Source of the DNA: Bacillota bacterium | GTDB lineage: Bacteria > Bacillota > Clostridia > DSM-8532 | DNA length: 33,229 nt | NCBI GenBank assembly: GCA_023440865.1 | Contig: JAEXRM010000128.1 | Span: forward strand, 1 to 33,229 | Direction of reading: 5' to 3' | Shown: piece after piece, positions 22,653 through 29,164 of the stretch | Position numbering within the stretch: position 1 is the stretch's first letter | Layout: every line of letters begins with the position of its first letter | Translations under genes and position numbers: made by a program | Notes under the pieces: generated by a model | The model's database searches: none | What the model was told of the DNA's origin: nothing | What the model saw: only the letters and a program-made list of their open reading frames with translations

Positions 22653-24090
22653 GTGAAACCTCCCGTTCCTGTGGATCCTGCGGATCCTGTGGATTCCGTT
22701 GTTCCTGTGGACTCCGTTGTTCCAGTGGACTCCGTTCTTCCCGTGGACTCCGTTCTTCCCGTGGACGCTGTAATGCCTGTGGTGTATTGGTTTCCGTGGT
22801 TGTATGGTGCCTGTGTGGGATGCGGTCGTCTCCGTGGTTGTATGGTGCCTGCGTGGGATGCGGTTCGTCTCCGTGCGTCGTGACATGGCCCGCATCCGCT
22901 GTGATCCATCGGCGGGCATAGAAAAAGGAAACCAGCGTCCGCAGCCCCGCCGCCTTGAGGCGGGATCGGTCGATCCGGCGGCGGTCGGATAGCCGCATGC
23001 GGCCTGTCGCGGCATAGCGTGCGGCATCCTCGATGTAAAGATCGAGCCGGTGCAGCGTCTGGGCGGCCGTCAACACCGGCATGTACCAGCGTGCCCAGCA
23101 GAAGCGTCCGTCACGGCCCTCATAGCCGAACAGCCTGCCGTTGAGGCGACGGAAGAAGAAGAACAGGATGCGGTCCACGGGCACGTCCTTGCGCACGCGA
23201 TAGCGGTTCAGCCGCCGCGCCAGTCTCCGGATGCGATTCCTGAGCTTGCGTTCGGCCGCCTCGGACAAGTCGACGCGTCCGTCCGACCAGCGGAAACCCA
23301 GGTATTCCCATGGTTCTCCGGGCGCATGCACCCTCGTTTTTGCCAGATTCAGCGACAGGCCCAGCTCCGCCAGCCCGGCGCACATTTCGGCATAAGCGGC
23401 ATGCAGCCGGTCCGGCGGGACAAACAGGATGATGTCGTCGGAGTACCGGGCATAGGGCCATCCGGTTTCCATCCAGCGGCGGTCGAAAGCGGCGAGGTAA
23501 TGGTTGGCGAGCAGCGGCGCAACCGGCGTGCCGGGCTTGACTCCGCAGGGCATGGCATCCGGTGTGTCCTCCTGTGTGACGATGCGGCGCAACAGGCTCC
23601 ACAGCGGCCGGTCAAGCCGCATGGGCTCCGGGAGGGCTGCGAGGGCGCGCTCTGGCGGGATGGCATTGAAGAAATCGGCAATGTCCAGCCGGATGCAGGC
23701 CATGCGTGAAAGGCCCGGTACGCGGGACAGCGCCGCAAACGCTGTGCGCGCGCTTCTGCCGGGCCGGAAGGCGTGGCAGCCATCCGGAAGGAGGCTGTCG
23801 TACCGGCTGCTCAAACGGCAACAAAGCTTCATCACCAAATCGTCTGCCGGCGGATATACGTGCACGAGCCGTTTTCGGCGCCCGTCCATGCGGTTGAGCA
23901 GCACCCGCCTCGGCGTGCCGGGAAGATAACGGCCTGAAAGCAGCAGCTCCGCCAGTCGGCCGCTGTCGGGCGTCACAAGGCGGTAGGCCTCGCGCATGCG
24001 TGTTTTTCGGGGATGCTGCTGCGCATGCCATGCCAGCCATGATTCCCAGACAGCGGGATCCACCAGGGGTGATAGACAGGTTTCCTGCAT
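22615..24090 (-). CDS. Stand-alone reverse transcriptase with repeat-encoded C-terminal tail
   Basis: RNA-dependent DNA polymerase, 491 aa. The palm motifs are complete: RLDIADFF (Asp136), PGTPVAPLLANHYL, the catalytic YSDD (216-219), LSLNLAKTR and EYLGFRW. A basic thumb follows (KLRNRIRRLARRLNRYR), then WARWYMPVL. No maturase or endonuclease domain is present, and the retron-specific VTG and diversity-generating features are absent. It resembles RT-only proteins of gut Clostridia, some of whose relatives belong to unknown-group or defence-associated RTs; the class is not assigned. Residues after about 398 are encoded by tandem repeats and are low-complexity (REERSP-type hexapeptides). The start at 24090 has GGAGG five bases upstream. 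A promoter and candidate structured RNA precede it. Confidence 0.88.
   Translation of the reverse strand: MQETCLSPLVDPAVWESWLAWHAQQHPRKTRMREAYRLVTPDSGRLAELLLSGRYLPGTPRRVLLNRMDGRRKRLVHVYPPADDLVMKLCCRLSSRYDSLLPDGCHAFRPGRSARTAFAALSRVPGLSRMACIRLDIADFFNAIPPERALAALPEPMRLDRPLWSLLRRIVTQEDTPDAMPCGVKPGTPVAPLLANHYLAAFDRRWMETGWPYARYSDDIILFVPPDRLHAAYAEMCAGLAELGLSLNLAKTRVHAPGEPWEYLGFRWSDGRVDLSEAAERKLRNRIRRLARRLNRYRVRKDVPVDRILFFFFRRLNGRLFGYEGRDGRFCWARWYMPVLTAAQTLHRLDLYIEDAARYAATGRMRLSDRRRIDRSRLKAAGLRTLVSFFYARRWITADAGHVTTHGDEPHPTQAPYNHGDDRIPHRHHTTTETNTPQALQRPREERSPREERSPLEQRSPQEQRNPQDPQDPQEREVSHEEDRSPARGWF
22658..22765. repeat. 18-bp tandem repeats between RT and DJ-1 genes
   Basis: Six contiguous 18-bp units occupy 22658-22765. 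Four are nearly identical (core TCCACnGGAAnAACGGA on the minus strand). The two nearest the DJ-1 start are degenerate, one splitting into 9-bp halves. Because the period is a multiple of three and no unit contains a stop in any minus-strand frame, all three frames stay open. The RT frame reads REERSP-type hexapeptides and the DJ-1 frame VHGKNG-type ones. Confidence 0.85.
22793..22875. repeat. 38/39-bp direct repeats in the RT tail
   Basis: Two full copies (22793-22830, 38 bp; 22831-22869, 39 bp) and the first six bases of a third differ by one T/C change and one inserted T. The one-base length difference shifts the reading frame between copies. They encode the transition from the RT thumb to its low-complexity tail and lie 27 bp from the 18-bp repeats. 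Confidence 0.8.
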
Positions 24091-24150
24091 GGGCACCTCC
24101 GACCGGTGGGGCATGAGCGCAGCCGTACGGCATGATTCGCCCAATGGGGT

Positions 24151-24320
24151 GGAAGCGGTGGGACGGATCAGCTTGCAATGGCTTTTTTAGCCATACCGAA
24201 GGGCACGATGCCGCCCACCTCCACAGGCCGCGGGAATGCGTCCGACGACACATCGCCCGCGCGAGAACAGCGCTTCCTTCTCCGGAGGTCCGCCCGAAGA
24301 CGGTTCCACCCACCGCTTCC
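24151..24320 (-). ncRNA. Candidate structured RNA upstream of the reverse transcriptase
   Basis: On the minus strand a 170-nt segment begins with GGAAGCGGTGGG (24320-24309) and ends with its exact inverse CCCACCGCTTCC (24162-24151). Between them are three hairpins. One is a five-bp UUCG tetraloop hairpin (24303-24290). One is a 14-bp stem with a single bulge, CGCGGG plus GATGTGTC pairing with GACGCATT plus CCCGCG around GTCG (24261-24229). One is a six-bp stem with an A5 loop (24194-24178). The predicted transcription start falls at 24320, the outer end of the repeat. The RT starts 60 nt after the second arm. Terminal inverted repeats around a folded RNA just before an RT recall retron msr-msd RNAs, and RT-adjacent RNAs also occur in defence RTs. 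This is structural inference only. Confidence 0.5.
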
Positions 24321-24326
24321 GGTTCC

Positions 24327-24355
24327 ATTGTACAGGAAGCGGACAGGAGCGTCAC
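24327..24355 (-). promoter_or_regulatory. Promoter of the RT and its leader RNA
   Basis: On the minus strand GTGACG (24355-24350, 4/6) lies 17 bp before TACAAT (24332-24327, 5/6). The start would be about 24320, leaving roughly 230 nt of untranslated RNA before the RT start codon. Confidence 0.55.
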
Positions 24356-24475
24356 GCCATTTGGCAGGTTCCGTCTGTGACGCCCGCCGCCCAAGGCCGC
24401 ATGCAGGCCTGAGGCGCCACATGGCTTTCACGGGTCCGGCGGGACTTGTTCCGACTGAAACCGATGCCAGCCCTG

Positions 24476-24484
24476 TGATACAAT
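24476..24484 (+). promoter_or_regulatory. Extended -10 promoter of the GH27 gene
   Basis: TGA followed by TACAAT (24479-24484) forms an extended -10, 77 bp before the GH27 start. The -35 region is poor. The 120 bp between the two divergent promoters (24356-24475) shows nothing further. Confidence 0.5.
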
Positions 24485-24561
24485 GTTGCCGGATGCCCGC
24501 CCGCCACCCTGGCGCGGCGCCATCACCCGACCGCCGACGCGACAAGAAGGAGATGCCATCC

Positions 24562-25863
24562 ATGAATCGCACTGCCAGTCAGAAGAATGCCGTCGCACCG
24601 AAGCCGCCGATGGGTTGGAACAGCTGGGACTGTTACGCCGCCACGGTCAACGAAACGCAGCTCATGGCAAATGCCGCCTACATGCGGACGCATCTGGCCG
24701 CATACGGGTGGGCGTACGTCGTTTGCGACATCCAGTGGTCCGATCCGCTTGCGGGAACCGAGGCACAGGAATACCGTCCGTTCGCCGCATTGACCATGGA
24801 TGAGTACGGACGTCTGCTGCCGGCGGAAAACCGGTTTCCGTCGAGCGCCGGTGGTGCGGGCTTCGCACCTGTGGCCGCACGCATCCACGACATGGGGCTG
24901 AAATTCGGCATCCACATCATGCGCGGCATTCCGCGCCAGGCGGTCCATGCCCGCACACCCGTCAAGGGGACGGCGTTCACCGCCGAGATGATCGCCAGCC
25001 CCTTCTCCATCTGCAAATGGAATGGGGACATGTATGGCGTGGATGCCGACAAGCCGGGCGCACAGGCGTGGTATGATTCGCTGTTCGAGTTGTATGCCGC
25101 ATGGGGCGTCGATTTTGTGAAGGTCGACGACATCTGCAACACGAACCTGTACAAGGAGAATCCGTATTCCGCAAAGCGGGAGATCGAGCTGATCCGCCGC
25201 GCCATCGACCGCTGCGGGCGTCCGATGGTGCTGAGCCTGTCACCCGGTCCGGCAGTCATCGAGGAAGCGTGGCATCTGGCGGAGAACGCCAACATGTGGC
25301 GCATGACCGACGACTTCTGGGACAGCTGGCCGCTGCTTGTGAACATGTTTACCCGCTGCGAGGTCTGGCAGCGGCATGTCGGACCGGGATGCTGGCCCGA
25401 TTGCGACATGCTGCCGCTCGGGCGCATCGGCATGGGGCACAGGCATCCGCGCGGCACGGCCTTCACCCGGCCCGAGCAGGTGACGATGATGACGTTGTGG
25501 TGCATCTTCCGCTCGCCGCTGATGATGGGCGGAGAGATGAACGAGAACGATGATTGGACGCTCGCGCTCCTGACGAACGAAGAGGTGCTGCGGGTGAACC
25601 AGGAGGGGAACGGGGCCTGGCAGGTTGCACGCGACGCCGGCCATGCCGTTTGGGCCAGCCATGGTTCCGGGGGTGAGCTGCATGTCGCGCTGTTCAACCT
25701 CGCCGACACCCCCGCCTTCCTGACCATACCGCTCGCGGAGCTGGATCTGCCGGCTGACGTCCATGTGCGCGACCTGTGGAAGCGGATGGATCTGGAAAAC
25801 GGAGCCGCAACCGTTCCGTTGGCCGTCGAACCGCACGGTGCCCGGCTGCTGACCCTGCGGTGA
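24562..25863 (+). CDS. GH27 alpha-galactosidase
   Basis: Retaining alpha-galactosidase releasing terminal alpha-linked galactose from oligosaccharides such as raffinose or galactomannan fragments. It is 433 aa with no signal peptide, so probably cytoplasmic. The N-terminal PPMGWNSWDCYA is the family signature. The nucleophile is Asp189 in VKVDDICN and the acid/base is Asp251 in RMTDDFWDSW; GPGCWPDCDMLPLG and FRSPLMMGGEM are further conserved cleft segments. A C-terminal beta-sandwich domain follows after about residue 345. ATG 24562 is chosen with AAGGAGA eight bases upstream; the open frame extends further upstream but lacks family similarity and crosses the RT promoter. The GH3 gene follows after 218 bp, and the two likely act on the same imported oligosaccharides. 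Confidence 0.92.
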   Translation: MNRTASQKNAVAPKPPMGWNSWDCYAATVNETQLMANAAYMRTHLAAYGWAYVVCDIQWSDPLAGTEAQEYRPFAALTMDEYGRLLPAENRFPSSAGGAGFAPVAARIHDMGLKFGIHIMRGIPRQAVHARTPVKGTAFTAEMIASPFSICKWNGDMYGVDADKPGAQAWYDSLFELYAAWGVDFVKVDDICNTNLYKENPYSAKREIELIRRAIDRCGRPMVLSLSPGPAVIEEAWHLAENANMWRMTDDFWDSWPLLVNMFTRCEVWQRHVGPGCWPDCDMLPLGRIGMGHRHPRGTAFTRPEQVTMMTLWCIFRSPLMMGGEMNENDDWTLALLTNEEVLRVNQEGNGAWQVARDAGHAVWASHGSGGELHVALFNLADTPAFLTIPLAELDLPADVHVRDLWKRMDLENGAATVPLAVEPHGARLLTLR

Positions 25864-26043
25864 CACGAGACGCATGCGCCCACTGCCGGATGTTGCCGAT
25901 GCCAGGCGTGCCGTCGCCCGGCTTTCTCCCGTGCCGCGCGCCATGTTCGGAGCCGGGCGCGCAGCCCCGACGATGCCGCGAAGTGCCGAGAATCGTGCAA
26001 CGCCCCCTGAAAATCCGACTACCGCCCGCCGGCGGAGATCCAT

Positions 26044-26049
26044 TACAAT
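26044..26049 (+). promoter_or_regulatory. Possible -10 element before the GH3 gene
   Basis: TACAAT at 26044-26049 is followed by GGAAT, the same string seen upstream of the sugar kinase gene. It lies 33 bp before the GH3 start. No -35 is visible. The preceding gap from 25864 also holds a CCCGGCT/AGCCGGG inverted repeat (25917-25923 with 25951-25957) without a T-tract. Confidence 0.35.
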
Positions 26050-26081
26050 GGAATACCGAATCATCATCAGGAGGAACCACC

Positions 26082-28859
26082 ATGGTCGACTTCCGCCTCG
26101 ATTGGAACGATTACGCCGCCGCCGCCCGCGAAGCGGTCGCCGAGGGATGCGTGCTGCTCCGCAATGAACACGGGACGCTGCCGCTCCGGCCTGCCGACAA
26201 GGTGGCGCTGTTCGGCCGCATCCAGTGCCATTACATCAAAAGCGGCACCGGTTCGGGCGGATCAGTCAACACACGGTATGTCACCGGCATTCCGGAAGGA
26301 CTCGAACAGGCCGGCGTCGTTCTCGATGCGCCGTTGCGCGCGCAATACGCCGCCTGGGTGGAGGCGCATCCCTTCGACCTTGGCAAGGGTTGGGCGCAGG
26401 AGCCATGGTCCCAGGAGGAGATGCCACTGGACGAGGAGACGGTGAGCGGTGCGGCATCGCGCTGCGGCATCGCCCTCGTCGTCATCGGCCGCACCGCGGG
26501 CGAGGACCGCGACAACAACCGTGGTCCCGGCAGCCTCCTGCTGACCGGGGTGGAGCATGACATGATCCGCAGGGTCTGCGGCGCGTTCCGCCGGGTCGCC
26601 GTGATCCTCAACGTCGGCAACATCGTCGACATGAAATGGGTGGAGGCGTTGGACGTGCCGGCGGTGCTGTATGCCTGGCAGGGCGGCATGGAGGGCGGAA
26701 ACGGCGTTGCCGACGTGCTCACGGGCCGCGTCAATCCCAGCGGCCGCCTCAGCGACACCATCGCGCGCGACATCGACGATTACCCGTCATCGGCGACCTT
26801 CGGCGGCGAATCCGAGGCCGTCTACACCGAGGACATCTATGTCGGTTATCGCTATTTCGAGACATTCGCACGTGACCGGGTGCTCTACCCGTTCGGGTTC
26901 GGTCTTTCCTACACGACCTTCGTGCAGGAGCCGGTTGCGTTCGATGCCGCCGGTGACTGCGTCCGCCTGGCCGTCCAGGTGACGAACACCGGATCCGTCG
27001 CGGGAAGGGATGTCGTTCAGGTGTACGCCGCGGCGCCCCAGGGACTGCTCGGCAAGCCGGTCCGCAGCCTCGTCGCATTTGGCAAGACAGGCCTTGTGAT
27101 GCCGGGAACCTCCCAAACACTCACGTTCGATCTGCCCAAGACCGAGCTGGCGTCCTACGATGATGGCGGTGCCACCGGCCACAAGGCGTGCTGGGTGCTG
27201 GAGGCCGGCGTGTACCATCTGTACGCCGGAGCGAACGTGCGTGACGCGGTGCCAGCCGGATCGTTCACACTGTCTGAAACGCTTGTGACCAAGGCCCTTT
27301 CCGAAGCGCTCGCACCGGTCAAGCCGTTCAACCGGCTCAAGCCGGTGGCGGCGGACGAGGGCTTCTCGATGGGAGAGGAGCCGGTTCCGCTTCGTACGGT
27401 CGACCTGGCGGCACGCATCCGCGCGGCGCTGCCGGCCGCCCTGCCGGTGACCGGCGATGCCGGCATCCGCCTGGGGAACGTGCTCGACGGGCACGCGACC
27501 CTGCAGTCGTTCATCGCCCAGCTTTCCGAGCGGGATCTGGCCTGCCTGGTGCGCGGCGAGGGCATGTGCTCGCCCAAGGTCACGCCCGGCACCGCGTCGG
27601 CATTCGGCGGTGTGACCGATTCGCTGGCCCGGTATGGCATCCCCGCCGGCTGCTGTGCGGACGGACCATCCGGCATCCGCATGGACAGTGGTTCTGAGGC
27701 ATTCAGTCTGCCCAACGGAACGGCATTGGCCTGCTCGTTCAATCTCGAGCTGGTCGAGCGGCTGTTCGTCTTCATGGGCCGCGAGCTGCGGCGCAACCGC
27801 GTGGACACGCTGCTCGGGCCGGGCATGAACCTGCACCGGAATCCGCTCAACGGGCGCAACTTCGAATATTTCTCCGAAGACCCGCTGCTGACAGGACGCA
27901 TGGCCGCAGCACAGCTGCGCGGCATGCACCGCTATGGCGTGACCGGCACCATCAAGCACTTCGCGGCCAACAACCAGGAATTCCACCGTCACGACGTCGA
28001 CTCGGTCGTTTCGGAGCGCGCCCTGCGCGAGCTGTATCTCAAGGGCTTCGAGCTTGCGGTGGCCGAAGGCGGCGCCTTCCTCGTGATGTCCGCCTACAAT
28101 CCCATCAACGGCATCTGGACCGCCAGCAACCATGATCTGCTCACAACCGTGCTGCGCGGCGAATGGGGCTTCGACGGCATGGTGATGACCGACTGGTGGG
28201 CAAGGCTCAATGTGGACGGGCAGCCGGCCGACCGGCAGAACACGGCGGCCATGGTGCGGGCGCAGAACGATGTCTACATGGTGGTGTCCGATGCGGCCGG
28301 AAACAGCGCGGGCGACAACACGGAACAGGCGCTCGGCGACGGCCGGTTGACGCTGGGCGAGCTGCAGCGGTCGGCCGCCAACATCCTCGGCACCTTGCTG
28401 CGGCTGCCGGCGCTGACCCATCTGCTGGGCCGCACGTCCGAGGCCGAACGTGAGGAATGGCGGCGCTGCGAGACCGACGGCACCGGCAACGCGCCGCATG
28501 ACCTTGTCTACCGCGAGGTCGGGGAGGAAACCGAACTCGACGTATCCGGCATCGACACCCGCAAGGGCGCGGTCAACCTCATCGGATTGTCCTTCCAGCA
28601 GCGGGGGCAGTACGAACTGTCCCTCACACTGCGCACCGATGCGCCCGAGCTGGCGCAGGTGCCGCTGACCATCCATGTCGACGGCAAGCTGGCCCGCACG
28701 ATCACGCTCAACGGCATGCAGAAGGCGTGGGTGACCGAAACGCTCGAGCTTGGATCTCCCGTGACCTCATCATCCTTCCTGAAGCTGCATTTCGGCAATG
28801 GCGGCATGCAGATCGGTTCCCTGCGGCTGACACGCAGGCAGGTCTACCGGTGGCTGTAG
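26082..28859 (+). CDS. GH3 beta-glucosidase with inverted domain order
   Basis: Retaining beta-glucosidase or related exo-glycosidase, 925 aa, with no signal peptide. The usual C-terminal alpha/beta-sandwich domain comes first (EGCVLLRNEHGTLPL near residue 21; likely acid/base Glu141 in IGRTAGEDRDN). A fibronectin-III-like domain follows (VTNTGSVAGRDVVQVYA). The TIM-barrel domain, normally N-terminal, comes last (CCADGPSGIRMD, KHFAANNQE; nucleophile Asp704 in GMVMTDWWA). About 120 residues after it look like an extra beta-rich domain. This inverted arrangement is known from Butyrivibrio fibrisolvens and Ruminococcus albus beta-glucosidases. The start at 26082 has AGGAGG seven bases upstream. 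It probably completes cytoplasmic breakdown of oligosaccharides debranched by the GH27 enzyme. Confidence 0.93.
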   Translation: MVDFRLDWNDYAAAAREAVAEGCVLLRNEHGTLPLRPADKVALFGRIQCHYIKSGTGSGGSVNTRYVTGIPEGLEQAGVVLDAPLRAQYAAWVEAHPFDLGKGWAQEPWSQEEMPLDEETVSGAASRCGIALVVIGRTAGEDRDNNRGPGSLLLTGVEHDMIRRVCGAFRRVAVILNVGNIVDMKWVEALDVPAVLYAWQGGMEGGNGVADVLTGRVNPSGRLSDTIARDIDDYPSSATFGGESEAVYTEDIYVGYRYFETFARDRVLYPFGFGLSYTTFVQEPVAFDAAGDCVRLAVQVTNTGSVAGRDVVQVYAAAPQGLLGKPVRSLVAFGKTGLVMPGTSQTLTFDLPKTELASYDDGGATGHKACWVLEAGVYHLYAGANVRDAVPAGSFTLSETLVTKALSEALAPVKPFNRLKPVAADEGFSMGEEPVPLRTVDLAARIRAALPAALPVTGDAGIRLGNVLDGHATLQSFIAQLSERDLACLVRGEGMCSPKVTPGTASAFGGVTDSLARYGIPAGCCADGPSGIRMDSGSEAFSLPNGTALACSFNLELVERLFVFMGRELRRNRVDTLLGPGMNLHRNPLNGRNFEYFSEDPLLTGRMAAAQLRGMHRYGVTGTIKHFAANNQEFHRHDVDSVVSERALRELYLKGFELAVAEGGAFLVMSAYNPINGIWTASNHDLLTTVLRGEWGFDGMVMTDWWARLNVDGQPADRQNTAAMVRAQNDVYMVVSDAAGNSAGDNTEQALGDGRLTLGELQRSAANILGTLLRLPALTHLLGRTSEAEREEWRRCETDGTGNAPHDLVYREVGEETELDVSGIDTRKGAVNLIGLSFQQRGQYELSLTLRTDAPELAQVPLTIHVDGKLARTITLNGMQKAWVTETLELGSPVTSSSFLKLHFGNGGMQIGSLRLTRRQVYRWL

Positions 28860-28881
28860 CATCCCATGACTGGCTCCGGGA

Positions 28882-28907
28882 TGACGCGCCGTGCAGGCGA
28901 CGCGTCA
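28882..28907 (+). other. Hairpin downstream of the GH3 gene
   Basis: TGACGCG (28882-28888) pairs perfectly with CGCGTCA (28901-28907) 22 bp after the GH3 stop. No T-tract follows, so it may protect the mRNA 3' end or be a weak terminator. Confidence 0.4.
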
Positions 28908-28991
28908 CAATCCTGCGCCAGGCGACGGGTGATTGGTTCTGAACCAAATGCAATATGCCTGTCCATCACTTGCATGGAAAGCGGAATTGCC

Positions 28992-29020
28992 TTGACAAAA
29001 CCGCACCTGATCTGTATACT
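28992..29020 (+). promoter_or_regulatory. Near-consensus promoter of the opp operon
   Basis: TTGACA (28992-28997) and TATACT (29015-29020) are separated by 17 bp, the best sigma-A-type promoter in the window. Transcription would start near 29027, giving a leader of about 138 nt. It lies in the 305-bp gap after the GH3 gene, so opp is independently and probably strongly transcribed. Confidence 0.8.
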
Positions 29021-29047
29021 TCCCTTCAAGAATCGATGCTGGCGATG

Positions 29048-29084
29048 GGGCCTGGGGATCGGCTGACACCGGATACCCAGGCCC
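29048..29084 (+). promoter_or_regulatory. Leader hairpin of the opp operon
   Basis: GGGCCTGGG (29048-29056) pairs perfectly with CCCAGGCCC (29076-29084); an inner ATCGG/CCGGAT pairing extends the stem. TTTA follows. It begins about 20 nt after the predicted start and well before the ribosome site (29153). It could be an attenuator with a weak T-tract, a stability element or a protein target. Confidence 0.55.
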
Positions 29085-29164
29085 TTTATGCAGGAATGCG
29101 TGACGCACTCGTCATGAAACGCAAGAAATCCGTCATCGCCATGCAGAAAATGAAGGAGGACCCC

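Noticed and set aside
22658..22875. CRISPR array
   Set aside because: The repeats are contiguous without unique spacers, and no cas genes are present.
22793..24090. Diversity-generating retroelement (RT plus template/variable repeats)
   Set aside because: The two 38/39-bp copies differ by one T/C change and one insertion, not by adenine-specific substitutions. No target gene with a C-type lectin-like variable region or accessory Avd gene was seen.
22615..24320. Group II intron with encoded maturase
   Set aside because: No maturase or endonuclease domain follows the RT, no domain V-like hairpin or intron boundaries were recognised, and no interrupted gene flanks it.
24178..24561. N-terminal extension of the GH27 enzyme
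   Set aside because: The frame is open, but it crosses the RT promoter and candidate RNA, lacks a ribosome site and shows no family similarity. The family signature begins just after ATG 24562.
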